From: Streptomyces sp. CB02056
GTDB taxonomy: Bacteria; Actinomycetota; Actinomycetes; Streptomycetales; Streptomycetaceae
Assembly (NCBI RefSeq): GCF_001905545.1
Contig: NZ_LIPD01000018.1
Coordinates: 1-64,000 of the forward strand
Length of the DNA: 64,000 nucleotides
Direction of reading: 5' to 3'
In this document: in pieces, positions 8,025-16,545 of the stretch
Numbering within the stretch: the stretch's first letter is position 1
How the letters are laid out: each line of letters starts with the position of its first letter
Made by a program: the position numbers and the translations under genes
Notes under the pieces: model-generated
Seen by the model: only the letters and a program-made list of their open reading frames with translations
Told to the model about the DNA's origin: nothing
The model's database searches: none

Positions 8025-8843
8025 TCAGTCCGCCCAGGCACGCAGCGCGGCCAGCCGCTCCTGGAGCGGCTGGTACACGCCCGGAGCGGCGGCCACGGTC
8101 AGCTCGCCGTCCGGCCCGTGCCCGGGCCGGCCGCCGACCAGGGCGCCGGCCTCGGTGGCGATCAGGCAGCCGGCCGCCCGGTCCCAGGGGGCCAGGCCGC
8201 GCTCGTAGTAGCCGTCCAGCCGCCCGGCGGCGACGTCGCACAGGTCCACCGCGGCCGCCCCGCCCCGGCGGATGTCCCGCACCTCCGGCATCAGCGCCAG
8301 CAGCACCTCGGCCTGCCGGACCCGCACCGGCTGGACGTAGTTGAAGCCGGTGGCGATCAGCGCCTGGCCCCAGGGCGGGGCCGGGCGGGCCGAGAGCGGG
8401 CGGCCGTCGAGGCGGGCGCCGCGGCCCAGGACGGCGTGGAACAGCTCGCCGCGGGCCGGCGCGTACACCACGCCGACGACCGCCCGGCCGTCCACCTCGG
8501 CGGCCACGCTGACCGCCCAGGAAGGCAGCCCGTAAAGGTAGTTGACCGTTCCGTCGAGCGGGTCCACGACCCAGCGGACCCCGCTGGTGCCCGGCCGCTC
8601 GGCGCCCTCCTCGCCCAGGTAGCCGTCCTCGGGGCGGCGGTCGGTGATCAGCTCCAGGACGAGCTTCTCGGAGGCGAGGTCCATCTCGGTGACCACGTCG
8701 ACCGGACTGCTCTTGGTACCGGCCACGCCGAGGTCGGCCGGGCGGCCGTCGCGCAGCAGGGCGCCGGCCTGCCGGGCCGCGTCCAGGGCGACCTCCAGCA
8801 GGTCGTCGAGGAGGCCGTCGTCGGGCAGGGCGGGGGTGGGCAC
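8025..8843 (-). CDS. Inositol monophosphatase family protein
   Basis: A 272-residue Mg-dependent sugar/inositol phosphatase of the IMPase/CysQ superfamily. All metal-site motifs are visible: DVVTEMD (first Asp), the Glu of LGEEGAE, WVVDPLDGTVNY (core DPLDGT) and WDRAAGCLIATEAGA near the C-terminus. The exact substrate cannot be told from sequence; inositol-1-phosphate, histidinol phosphate and fructose-1,6-bisphosphate are all served by relatives. The start is GTG 8841-8843 behind GGAGGAG. It follows hemH on the same strand after a 78-base gap made of a G-rich repeat. Confidence 0.9.
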   Translation of the reverse strand: MPTPALPDDGLLDDLLEVALDAARQAGALLRDGRPADLGVAGTKSSPVDVVTEMDLASEKLVLELITDRRPEDGYLGEEGAERPGTSGVRWVVDPLDGTVNYLYGLPSWAVSVAAEVDGRAVVGVVYAPARGELFHAVLGRGARLDGRPLSARPAPPWGQALIATGFNYVQPVRVRQAEVLLALMPEVRDIRRGGAAAVDLCDVAAGRLDGYYERGLAPWDRAAGCLIATEAGALVGGRPGHGPDGELTVAAAPGVYQPLQERLAALRAWAD

Positions 8844-8861
8844 GGGGGTTCTCCTCCGGGG

Positions 8862-8921
8862 CGACGGGACGAGCGGGACGGGCAGGACGGGCGGGACGGG
8901 TGGAGCGGGCGGGACGGGCGG
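8862..8921. repeat. G-rich degenerate tandem repeat
   Basis: Between hemH and the phosphatase gene, units close to GGGACGGGC follow one another for about 60 bases (GACGGGAC, GAGCGGGACGGGC, AGGACGGGC, GGGACGGGT, GGAGCGGGC, GGGACGGGC). The plus strand could form G-quadruplex structures. It is a slippage-prone simple repeat. Confidence 0.6.
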
Positions 8922-10064
8922 TCAGCGCTCGGCGACGGCCGGGCGCGGGGCCCGCGGGTTGGGGCAGCAGGCCACCGCGCACACGTCGTGGCTGGGGCCG
9001 AGGGCGCCCAGGGCGCAGCGGGTCGCCGGCTCGCCGCGCTCGGTGGCGGCGCGCTCCAGGACGAGCTCGCGCACGGCGGCGGTGAACCGGGGGTCGGCGC
9101 CGACGGTGGCGGCGCGGGAGACCGGCAGGCCGATCTCCGCGGCCTTGGCGACGGCCTCGGTGTCGAGGTCGTACTTGACCTCCATGTGGTCGGAGACGAA
9201 GCCGATCGGGACCATCACCACGGCGGGCGCGCCGTCGGCGTGCTGGGCCTCCAGGTGGTCGCAGATGTCGGGTTCCAGCCACGGGATGTGCGGGGCCCCG
9301 CTGCGGCTCTGGTACACCAGCTCCCACGGCCGGTCGGCCACGCCGGTGCGCTCGGCCAGCGCGGCGGCGATCAGCCGGGCCACGTCCAGGTGCTGGGCGA
9401 CGTACGCGCCGCCGGGCTCGCCGCGGGCCGGGTCGTCCGGGGCGCCGGAGGACTCGGCCATGGAGTGCGGGATGGAGTGGGTGGTGAACGCCAGCCGGGC
9501 GCCGGCGCGGACGGCCTCGGGCAGCTCGTCCAGGGCGGCCAGGGCGGCGTCGACCATCGGCTCGACGAAGCCCGGGTGGTTGTAGAAGTGCCGCAGCTTG
9601 TCGACCCGCAGGGCGGGCCCGCCCTCCTCGGCGAGCGCGGCCAGCGCGTCGGCCAGGTTCTCCCGGTACTGGCGGCAGCCCGAGTAGCCGGCGTACGCGC
9701 TGGTGGCGAGCACGGCGATCCGGCGGTGCCCGTCGGCGGCCAGCTCCCGCAGGGTGTCGACCAGGTAGGGCGCCCAGTTCCGGTTGCCCCAGTAGACCGG
9801 GAGGTCCAGCCCGTGCTCGGCGAAGTCCTCGCGCAGCGCGGCGAGCAGCTCGCGGTTCTGCCCGTTGATCGGGCTGACCCCGCCGAACATGAAGTAGTGC
9901 TTGCCCACCTCCTTCAGCCGCTCCTTGGGGATGCCGCGGCCGCGGGTGACGTTCTCCAGGAACGGGACGACGTCCTCGGGGCCCTCGGGCCCGCCGAAGG
10001 ACAGCAGCAGCAAGGCGTCGTACGGGGCGGCGCCGGACGGGGAGGGTTTGCGCGCGTCGGACAT
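8922..10064 (-). CDS. hemH: Coproporphyrin III ferrochelatase
   Basis: Inserts Fe2+ into the porphyrin. In actinobacteria the substrate is coproporphyrin III and the product coproheme, completed by HemQ (the name CpfC is also used). In the 380 residues the metal-binding His is in [10 protein letters not shown] and the conserved Glu in [11 protein letters not shown]. The [2Fe-2S] cluster typical of actinobacterial enzymes is suggested by SGCRQY internally plus the C-terminal Cys set HDVCAVACC. It starts at ATG 10062-10064 and is divergent from the MFS gene across 131 bases. In these genomes hemH regularly neighbours the phosphatase gene. Confidence 0.95.
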   Translation of the reverse strand: MSDARKPSPSGAAPYDALLLLSFGGPEGPEDVVPFLENVTRGRGIPKERLKEVGKHYFMFGGVSPINGQNRELLAALREDFAEHGLDLPVYWGNRNWAPYLVDTLRELAADGHRRIAVLATSAYAGYSGCRQYRENLADALAALAEEGGPALRVDKLRHFYNHPGFVEPMVDAALAALDELPEAVRAGARLAFTTHSIPHSMAESSGAPDDPARGEPGGAYVAQHLDVARLIAAALAERTGVADRPWELVYQSRSGAPHIPWLEPDICDHLEAQHADGAPAVVMVPIGFVSDHMEVKYDLDTEAVAKAAEIGLPVSRAATVGADPRFTAAVRELVLERAATERGEPATRCALGALGPSHDVCAVACCPNPRAPRPAVAER

Positions 10065-10132
10065 GGAACCGATCCTGCCACTGAGGGACCGGGCACCGTC
10101 GCCGGGGCCGCGCGAGTGCCCGGAAAATACCG

Positions 10133-10162
10133 TTTGCCAACGTACGTAAGCTGTGTTTGCCA
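10133..10162. promoter_or_regulatory. Direct repeat in hemH / MFS promoter region
   Basis: TTTGCCA occurs at 10133-10139 and again at 10156-10162, 23 bases apart, flanking the palindrome ACGTACGT. It sits where the divergent promoters must overlap, so it may be an operator. No known regulator is assigned. Confidence 0.35.
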
Positions 10163-10195
10163 GCCTTGTTCCTTACTCCCCCGCCCGGAGCTCCC

Positions 10196-11464
10196 GTGCT
10201 GTCCAGCTACCGCCAGATATTCGCCTCCCCCGGCACTCTGGCCTTCTCCACCACCGGCTTCGTCTCCCGACTGCCGATCTCCATGACCGGGATCGGCATC
10301 GTGACCATGCTGTCCCAGCTCCGGGGCTCCTACGGGGTCGCCGGCCTGGTCTCGGCCTGCCTCGCGGTCTCCGCCGCGATCCTCGGCCCGCAGGTCTCCC
10401 GGCTGGTGGACCGGCACGGCCAGCGCAGGATCATCGTCCCCGCCATGGCGCTCACCATCGTCGCCGTCACCGGCCTGCTGCTCTGCGCCCGGCTGGAGGC
10501 CCCGGACTGGACGCTGTTCGTCTTCGCCGCCGGCATGGGCGTGATGCCGAGCACCGGCGCGATGGTCCGCGCCCGCTGGGCCCACCTCTACCGCGAGGAC
10601 ACCGGCAAGCTGCACACCGCCTACTCCTTCGAGGCCGTGGTCGACGAGGTCTGCTTCATCGTCGGCCCGATCCTCTCCATCGGCCTCGCCACCTCCGTCT
10701 TCCCCGAGGCCGGCGTGCTGCTCGCCGGGATCTTCCTCGCCGTCGGCGTCCTGCTGTTCGCCGGGCAGCGCTCCACCGAGCCGCCGGTCCATCCGGCCGC
10801 CCGGCAGGAGGGCGGCTCGGTCATCCTCAACCGCGGCCTCCAGACGCTGATCCTGACCTTCGTCGCCACCGGCGCGATCTTCGGCTCGGTCGAGGTGGTC
10901 ACCGTCGCCTACGCCGAGGCCCAGGGCCACAAGTCGATCTCCAGTGTGATCCTCGCCCTGTGGGCGCTCGGATCCTGCCTGGCCGGGGTCGTCTTCGGCA
11001 CCCTCAAGCTCACCGGCTCGATGGCGGTCCGCTTCCTCGTCGGCGTCCTGTTCATGGCCGTCAGCATGGTGCCGCTGCTGCTGGTCGCCCACGCGGTGCA
11101 CGGCATCGGCGGGCTGGTCGTGGTCGGAGCCGCGCTGCTGGTCGCCGGCATCGCCATCTCCCCCACCCTGATCACCGCGATGGCCCTGGTCGAGCGGCTC
11201 GTCCCGGCCGCCCAGCTGACCGAGGGCATGACCTGGACCACCACCGGCCTGGCCCTCGGCGTCGCGGCCGGCTCCTCGGCCGGCGGCTGGGTGATCGACG
11301 CCTCCGGCGCCGCCGCGGGCTACTGGGTGCCGCTGGCCGCCGGCCTGCTCGGAGTGGTCGCCGCCCTCGCCGGCCTCGGCCGGCTGCGCGCCGGCCTGAC
11401 CGCCGAAGCCGGCGCCGGGACGGCCGCCGAAGGGGCCGGACGGACCGTAGACGCCGAACGGTGA
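10196..11464 (+). CDS. MFS transporter
   Basis: A 422-residue major facilitator superfamily protein with about 12 hydrophobic segments. The first is near MTGIGIVTMLS, and the loop-2 motif region QVSRLVDRHGQRR contains the typical DRxGxR signature after helix 2. The C-terminal 30 residues are Ala/Gly-rich and hydrophilic. Drug or metabolite export is the usual role in this family; the substrate is unknown. GTG 10196 is chosen because CGGAG lies five bases upstream and the protein then begins MLSSYRQIF; a TTG at 10157 in the same frame has no such site. It is divergent from hemH. Confidence 0.88.
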   Translation: MLSSYRQIFASPGTLAFSTTGFVSRLPISMTGIGIVTMLSQLRGSYGVAGLVSACLAVSAAILGPQVSRLVDRHGQRRIIVPAMALTIVAVTGLLLCARLEAPDWTLFVFAAGMGVMPSTGAMVRARWAHLYREDTGKLHTAYSFEAVVDEVCFIVGPILSIGLATSVFPEAGVLLAGIFLAVGVLLFAGQRSTEPPVHPAARQEGGSVILNRGLQTLILTFVATGAIFGSVEVVTVAYAEAQGHKSISSVILALWALGSCLAGVVFGTLKLTGSMAVRFLVGVLFMAVSMVPLLLVAHAVHGIGGLVVVGAALLVAGIAISPTLITAMALVERLVPAAQLTEGMTWTTTGLALGVAAGSSAGGWVIDASGAAAGYWVPLAAGLLGVVAALAGLGRLRAGLTAEAGAGTAAEGAGRTVDAER

Positions 11465-11567
11465 ACTGACTAGCCTCGCCCTACCCACGGGGCTACCCAT
11501 GGGTAGGGCGGCTGCGCCGCCCCGGACCGCGCCGAACCCGTTCGGCCACGGAGCAGGAGGCAGCGCA

Positions 11568-12890
11568 ATGCCCCAGGCCAGTACCGCGACCCCCACCCGG
11601 TGGACCAACTGGGCCGGCAACCAGAGCGCCCGGCCCGCCCGGGCCGCCGCCCCCGGCACCGTGGAGGAGCTGGCCAGGGAGATCCAGCGGGCCGCCGAAC
11701 AGGGCCGCACCGTCAAGGCCGTCGGATCCGGCCACTCCTTCACCTCGATCGCCTCCGCCGACGACGGCGTCCAGATCCGCCCGCACGCGCTCACCGCCGT
11801 CCGCGAGATCGACCGCGAGGCCGGCACCATCACCGTCGAATCCGGCCTCCCGCTGCACCGGCTCAACCGCGTCCTCGCCACCGAGGGCCTCTCGCTGACC
11901 AACATGGGCGACATCGAGGTCCAGACCGTGGCCGGCGCCACCAGCACCGGCACCCACGGCACCGGCCGCGACTCCGGCTCGCTGGCCGCCCAGATCCGCG
12001 CGCTGGAGATCGTCCTCGCCGACGGCACCGTCCGGCACTGCTCCCCCACCGAGAACCCCCGGCTCTTCCAGGGCGCCCGGCTCGGCCTCGGCGCCCTCGG
12101 CGTGATCACCGCGCTCACCTTCGGCGTCGAACCGGCCTTCCTGCTCACCGCGCACGAGCAGCCGATGGGCTTCGACGAGGTGCTGGAGCGCCTGGACGAC
12201 CTCACCGCCGTCAACGAGCACTTCGAGTTCTACTGGTTCCCGCACACCGACCGCTGCTCCACCAAGCGCAACAACCGCAGCCAGGGGCCGGCCGCCCCGC
12301 TGCCCCGGTTCAAGGAGTGGCTGGAGGACGACTTCCTCTCCAACACCGTCTGGGAGGGGGCTTGCCGGGTCGGCCGGCGCTTCCCCGGCTCGATCCCCTC
12401 GATCGCCTCGCTGGCCAGCCGGGCCTGGTCCGAGCGCAGCTTCACCGACACCGCGTACAAGGTGTTCACCAGCCCGCGCAAGGTCCGCTTCGTGGAGATG
12501 GAGTACGCGGTGCCGCGCGCGGCCGTCGGCGAGGTGCTGCGCGAGCTGAAGTCCCTGGTCGAGCGCTCCGACTGGAAGGTCGGCTTCCCGGTCGAGGTGC
12601 GCTTCGCCCCCGCCGACGACCTCTGGCTCTCCACCGCCTCCGGCCGGGACAGCGCCTACATCGCCGTCCACCTCTACCGGGGCACCGCCGACCAGGGCTA
12701 CTTCACCGGCGTGGAACAGCTGATGACCGCCCATCAGGGACGGCCCCACTGGGGCAAGCTGCACACCCGCGACGCCGCCTACCTGGCCGACGTCTACCCG
12801 CACTTCGGCGACTTCACCGCACTGCGCGACGAGGTCGACCCGCGGCGGCTGTTCGGCAACGACTACCTGCGCCGGGTGCTGGGCGACTAG
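11568..12890 (+). CDS. FAD-linked D-arabinono-1,4-lactone oxidase family protein
   Basis: A 440-residue flavoprotein of the aldonolactone/alditol oxidase group. The N-terminal FAD-binding domain contains KAVGSGHSFTSI, whose His is the covalent flavin attachment site in relatives such as gulonolactone and alditol oxidases, and TSTGTHGTGRDSG, a second FAD contact. The C-terminal half has the ALO-type substrate domain, with HWGKLH near 250 bases from the end and the ending RLFGNDYLRRVLG. The substrate could be a sugar lactone or a polyol. The start is ATG 11568 behind GCAGGAGG. Its stop overlaps the stop of the convergent next gene (12887-12890). Confidence 0.9.
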   Translation: MPQASTATPTRWTNWAGNQSARPARAAAPGTVEELAREIQRAAEQGRTVKAVGSGHSFTSIASADDGVQIRPHALTAVREIDREAGTITVESGLPLHRLNRVLATEGLSLTNMGDIEVQTVAGATSTGTHGTGRDSGSLAAQIRALEIVLADGTVRHCSPTENPRLFQGARLGLGALGVITALTFGVEPAFLLTAHEQPMGFDEVLERLDDLTAVNEHFEFYWFPHTDRCSTKRNNRSQGPAAPLPRFKEWLEDDFLSNTVWEGACRVGRRFPGSIPSIASLASRAWSERSFTDTAYKVFTSPRKVRFVEMEYAVPRAAVGEVLRELKSLVERSDWKVGFPVEVRFAPADDLWLSTASGRDSAYIAVHLYRGTADQGYFTGVEQLMTAHQGRPHWGKLHTRDAAYLADVYPHFGDFTALRDEVDPRRLFGNDYLRRVLGD

Positions 12891-13768
12891 GGCGTCGCCG
12901 CGTTGTTCCCGTCGGCCGGCGGCGGGGCCACCGGCGCCTTCGCCGGTTCGTTCGCCGGGGCGCTGTTCGGCGCCGTCGGCTGCGGGGTCGCTCCGCCGGT
13001 GGGCTTCCCGCCGCCCGCCGACGGGGAGGCGCCGGCCGACGGGGTCGCGGTCGGGCCGGCCGAGGGCGAGCCCGTCCCCGCGCCGGTGCTCGGCGTGTCG
13101 ACCGGCTCCCGGCCCGGCCGGGTGGTCGACGGGGCGGAGGCGCCGCCGGAGGGCGCGTTGTCCTGCCCCTGCTTCCCGTTCCCGCCCGGGGACGGCCGCT
13201 CCGGCGGGGCGTCCTGTTGCCGGGAGGACTTGGGCGCCACCGAGCCGCCGAAGGACGTGCCGTTGCCGGACTCGCCCTTGACCGTCGCCGACACCGGCTG
13301 CCCGGTGGCCAGTTCGAACACCACGATCGGCGTCATCGCCAGCACGAAGACCAGCCCGGACACCGCCGCGTACGTCTTCCAGCCCCACCGGCGACGCGCC
13401 CGGACCACCTGCGGCTCGTTCCACTCCGAGGTGATCACCGGCGGCTGCACCCGCGTCTGCGGCAGCTCGGACTCGACCGGCACCTGGCGCAGGGTGTTGG
13501 CGGCCTGGTTCGGCCCCCGGTCCACCGCCTCGCGCAGCTGCTCGCCGGTCCGCTTGAAGATGTGCTGGAACACCGCGCCGCCGGTGGTGGCCCCGATGCT
13601 CACCACGGCGGCGCCCAGGATCGTGCCGTACACCCCCAGTTCGGAGGCCAGCAGCGCACCCACCACCGTGGCCAGCGCACTCGCCGCGACCTGAGCCACA
13701 CTCAGATCGATGCGCCTGCGCTCCTCCTTGGCCTTGCCGCCCTCCTCGGCGGGGCTCCGCTCCGGCAT
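12887..13768 (-). CDS. Membrane protein with Pro/Ser/Gly-rich outer tail
   Basis: A 293-residue protein I cannot name. It begins MPERSPAEEGGKAKEERRR, then has an Ala/Gly-rich hydrophobic stretch of about 40 residues (AASALATVVGALLASELG through IGATTGGAVFQHIF). A basic linker RARRRWGWKTYA follows, then a membrane helix (VSGLVFVLAMTPIVVFEL). The last 130 residues are a low-complexity Pro/Ser/Gly/Ala tail, probably outside the cell. Similar proteins are common next to sepH in Streptomyces. The start is ATG 13766-13768, with GAGGG six bases upstream; another ATG at 13772-13774 touches that site and is less likely. Confidence 0.75.
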   Translation of the reverse strand: MPERSPAEEGGKAKEERRRIDLSVAQVAASALATVVGALLASELGVYGTILGAAVVSIGATTGGAVFQHIFKRTGEQLREAVDRGPNQAANTLRQVPVESELPQTRVQPPVITSEWNEPQVVRARRRWGWKTYAAVSGLVFVLAMTPIVVFELATGQPVSATVKGESGNGTSFGGSVAPKSSRQQDAPPERPSPGGNGKQGQDNAPSGGASAPSTTRPGREPVDTPSTGAGTGSPSAGPTATPSAGASPSAGGGKPTGGATPQPTAPNSAPANEPAKAPVAPPPADGNNAATP

Positions 13769-14318
13769 CAACATCCCTCGGTCCCTACGGCTGTTCTTCG
13801 TACAAGGCTCTCCATCTTGCCCAAAGAAGGACACAAGGGACGAAAATGCGGTTCTCGGCGCCCGGATTGTGTGAAGATGATCACCGTCCGTCCGGCGGTG
13901 GTCCGCCATCGGGGGAGCACGCTCTTGAGATTCCCGTGAATCGCGGGAGACTTGAGCGGCGAGCCGCCCCTGTGGATGCCACGAATGGAGTACTGTTCGT
14001 AAAGCCCGAGCCTTGGGTCGACTTGTCGACTGCGCCCCCACCGGCAGCTTGACAAGGAGACACGGACCGGGCACGCACGGCGACGCCCGTCCCGGATCGT
14101 CGCGTTCACTGCGCGTGCGAGGACGGCCGGGACACCCAGGCGCGACGTCAACCGATGGCGTGGCAAAAAGGCAACCGTGCCACAGCGGCGTGCGCGGGCG
14201 TAAGCCCGACACGCCGGGGAACTCAGCAAGGTTGTGGCCAGTCGCGAGTGGGCAGGCCACACTCAGTACGGGAGCAGCGACGCAGGTGACGTCGGCAGGC
14301 ACCACCCGGGAGGTAACC
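13769..14318 (+). other. Long sepH upstream region
   Basis: These 550 bases contain no supported gene. They must hold the promoter of the Pro-rich membrane protein (left) and of sepH (right). Two GTCGAC copies two bases apart lie at 14017-14030, and TTGACA occurs near 14049. The last 160 bases form a run of hairpins annotated separately. Confidence 0.55.
14155..14314 (+). ncRNA. Candidate structured RNA leader of sepH
   Basis: Three consecutive stems precede sepH: GTGGCA/TGCCAC (14160-14165 and 14178-14183); a two-part stem CGGCGTG/CACGCCG (14186-14192, 14210-14216) enclosing CGGGC-GTAA-GCCCG with a GNRA-type tetraloop; and TGTGGCC/GGCCACA (14233-14239, 14255-14261), flanked by ACTCAG at 14221 and 14261. 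A near-palindrome at 14301-14314 covers the ribosome binding site GGGAGG. It matches no riboswitch class I can recall. It may be a regulatory 5' leader or only GC-rich DNA. Confidence 0.4.
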
Positions 14319-15368
14319 GTGCCCGAACTGCGGGTTGTGGCCGTCAGCAACGACGGCACACGGCTGGTGCTCAAGGCTGCCGACAGCACGGAGTACACCC
14401 TTCCCATCGACGAACGGCTACGCGCCGCCATCCGTGGCGACCGGCCGCGCCTCGGCCAGATCGAGATCGAGGTCGAGAGCCACCTCCGCCCCCGGGACAT
14501 CCAGGCGCGGATACGAGCCGGTGCCTCCGCGGAGGAGGTCGCCCAGGCCGCCGGGATCTCCGTCGACCGCGTCCGCCGCTTCGAGGGCCCGGTGCTCGCC
14601 GAGCGCGCCTTCATGGCCGAGCGCGCCCGCAAGACCGCCATCCGCCGCAACGGCGAGTCCCCCGGCCCGCAGCTCGGCGAGGCCGTCGCCGAGCGGCTCG
14701 CGCTGCGCGGCGCCGAGAAGGAGACCGAGCGCTGGGACTCCTGGCGGCGCGACGACGGCACCTGGGAGGTCATCCTCTCCTACCGGGCCGACGGCGAGGG
14801 CCGCAGCGCCTCCTGGACGTACGACCCGCCCCGGCGCCTGGTCCAGCCCAACGACGACGAGGCCCGCGCGCTGATCGGCGAGAACGTCGAGCGCGAGGAG
14901 GAGTCGGTCTTCCCGTTCATCCCGCGGATCGCCCGGCTCCCCCAGGACCGGCCGCCCCGCCCGATGATCGACCGGCCCTCGGCCGACCGCATCATGTCGT
15001 CCCGCGAGGTCCGCGAGTCGCGGGAGGCCACCGCCGACGCCCGGGACTCGCTGACCAGCCTGCTCGACGTGGTCCCCGCCTTCCGCGGCGACCTCGCCGT
15101 CGGCGCCCCCGCCCCGATCGAGCCGGTGCCCGCCGAGGTCGCCGAGGAGACCGAGGAGTCGGCCGCGGCAGCCGCCGCCCCGGCGGTCGGCGCGGGCTCG
15201 GCCTACGCCGACATCCTGATGCCGCGCGCCGTCGCCCCGCACCGCGAGCGCCTGGTCGGCACCACCGACCGGCAGGCCGAGGCGGACGGCGTCCGGCCCG
15301 GTCGCCGGGCCACCGTGCCCAGCTGGGACGAGATCGTCTTCGGCAGCCGGCGCAAGAAGCAGGAGTAG
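14319..15368 (+). CDS. sepH: Septation protein SepH
   Basis: A 349-residue actinobacterial cell-division protein that binds FtsZ and promotes filament assembly and bundling in sporulating and vegetative septation. The DUF3071 N-terminus (MPELRVVAVSNDGTRLVLK) leads into a helix-turn-helix-like segment (about residues 60-90, AEEVAQAAGISVDRVRRFEG), which in SepH is used for FtsZ interaction. The middle is Arg/Glu-rich, and the C-terminus has Ala/Glu-rich linkers and a short conserved end, TVPSWDEIVFGSRRKKQE. The start is GTG 14319-14321 behind GGGAGG. A hairpin terminator follows at 15374-15410. Confidence 0.95.
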   Translation: MPELRVVAVSNDGTRLVLKAADSTEYTLPIDERLRAAIRGDRPRLGQIEIEVESHLRPRDIQARIRAGASAEEVAQAAGISVDRVRRFEGPVLAERAFMAERARKTAIRRNGESPGPQLGEAVAERLALRGAEKETERWDSWRRDDGTWEVILSYRADGEGRSASWTYDPPRRLVQPNDDEARALIGENVEREEESVFPFIPRIARLPQDRPPRPMIDRPSADRIMSSREVRESREATADARDSLTSLLDVVPAFRGDLAVGAPAPIEPVPAEVAEETEESAAAAAAPAVGAGSAYADILMPRAVAPHRERLVGTTDRQAEADGVRPGRRATVPSWDEIVFGSRRKKQE

Positions 15369-15373
15369 CGACG

Positions 15374-15410
15374 CCGAAGGGGCGGGAGGCCCGGCCTCCC
15401 GCCCCTTCGG
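15374..15410. terminator. Bidirectional terminator sepH / sulfurtransferase
   Basis: A perfect 17-bp inverted repeat (15374-15390 and 15394-15410) with a 3-base loop lies between the convergent stops of sepH and the sulfurtransferase gene, so it can serve both. Confidence 0.88.
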
Positions 15411-15424
15411 CATGCCCGGGGAGA

Positions 15425-16303
15425 TCAGCCCGGCTGGTCGGTGACCGCCACCGGCCGCGCCCCGTCGCTCGACCACTCGCTCCACGAACCCGGGTACAGC
15501 GCGGCCGGCAGGCCCGCCACCTCCAGCGCCAGGACCTGGTGCGCCGCCGTCACGCCCGAGCCGCAGTACACCGCCGTCTCCCGCTCCCCCGCGCCCAGCC
15601 CACGGAACCGGGCGGCCAGCTCGGCGGCCGGCCGGAACCGGCCGTCCGGGCCCACGTTGTCGGCCGTCGGCGCCGAGACCGCGCCCGGGATGTGCCCGGC
15701 CCGCGGGTCCACCGGCTCGGTCTCGCCCCGGTAGCGCTCCCCGGACCGGGCGTCCAGCAGCAGGCCGCGGCGGGCCCAGGCCGCGGCGCCGTCCCCGTCC
15801 ACCGTCGGCAGCTGCCCCGGCACCGGCTTGAAGTCGCCCTCGCCGGACTCCGGCAGCTCGGCCGTCACCGGCAGCCCGGCCGCCTGCCAGGCCGCGAAGC
15901 CGCCGTCCAGCACCCGGACGTCCCGGTGCCCGGCCCAGCGCAGCAGCCACCAGGCCCGGGCCGCCGCCATCGAGGCCGCGCCGTCGTACACCACGACCGG
16001 GCGCCCCGCGCTCACCCCGAAGCGGCGCATCGCCGCGCCGAACTCCTCCGGGTCCGGCAGCGGGTGGCGCCCGCCCCGGCCGGGGGCGCCGGGCGGGGCC
16101 GCCAGGTCCCGGTCCAGCTCCACGAAGTGGGCGCCGGGCAGGTGGCCGGCCCGGTACTCCTCGGCCGCGGTCGGGCCGCCCGGTGCGGCACCGACCAGCT
16201 GGTAGCGCACGTCCAGCAGCACCGGCGGCAGCGCGGAGGCCAGCGCCTCCCGCAGCCCGGCCGCGGAGATCAGCGGGGAACCGTCGTTGTAGGTGGTGGT
16301 CAT
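15425..16303 (-). CDS. Two-domain sulfurtransferase (rhodanese / mercaptopyruvate type)
   Basis: A 292-residue protein with two rhodanese domains, transferring sulfane sulfur to an acceptor such as cyanide or a thiol. The N-terminal domain lacks the Cys (VVVYDGAASMAAARAWW), as expected. The C-terminal domain has the active loop YCGSGVTAAH with the catalytic Cys. The CGSGVT form is typical of 3-mercaptopyruvate sulfurtransferases (SseA type), so that substrate is favoured over thiosulfate. Hinge motifs HLPGAHFVELDRDL and GHIPGAVSAP mark both domains. The start at ATG 16301-16303 is preceded by an in-frame ATG at 16310-16312; neither has a clear ribosome binding site. Confidence 0.9.
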   Translation of the reverse strand: MTTTYNDGSPLISAAGLREALASALPPVLLDVRYQLVGAAPGGPTAAEEYRAGHLPGAHFVELDRDLAAPPGAPGRGGRHPLPDPEEFGAAMRRFGVSAGRPVVVYDGAASMAAARAWWLLRWAGHRDVRVLDGGFAAWQAAGLPVTAELPESGEGDFKPVPGQLPTVDGDGAAAWARRGLLLDARSGERYRGETEPVDPRAGHIPGAVSAPTADNVGPDGRFRPAAELAARFRGLGAGERETAVYCGSGVTAAHQVLALEVAGLPAALYPGSWSEWSSDGARPVAVTDQPG

Positions 16304-16545
16304 GGCGGCCATTGTCGCGCAGCGCCGCCCCGGCGGCGGGTGATCGGGATTCCCGCCGCCCCCGGACCCGACGGAATCCGACGCGAATCCGGCGGGAAAC
16401 CGCGGGACACGCCCGACCCGTCGCTCTTTGTGGGGTCTTTGCCGGACTTTCCGCGCGGCCCGAGGGTTGGGCGCCCGCCAGGGTGGAAGCATCACCCTCG
16501 CGCGCGAGGATTTCCGTGCGCCAACCACCCACGAGGAGGCCCGCA

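Noticed and set aside
6553-10140. A continuous minus-strand frame of about 1195 codons across hemH and the phosphatase
   Set aside because: Only its 3' end is a real gene (cutR from GTG 7206). The rest is the antisense frame of GC-rich genes, with Arg/Ala/Pro-rich composition and no motifs.
14155-14270. Cobalamin or c-di-AMP riboswitch before sepH
   Set aside because: The conserved core sequences I remember for these classes are absent; only generic stems are visible.
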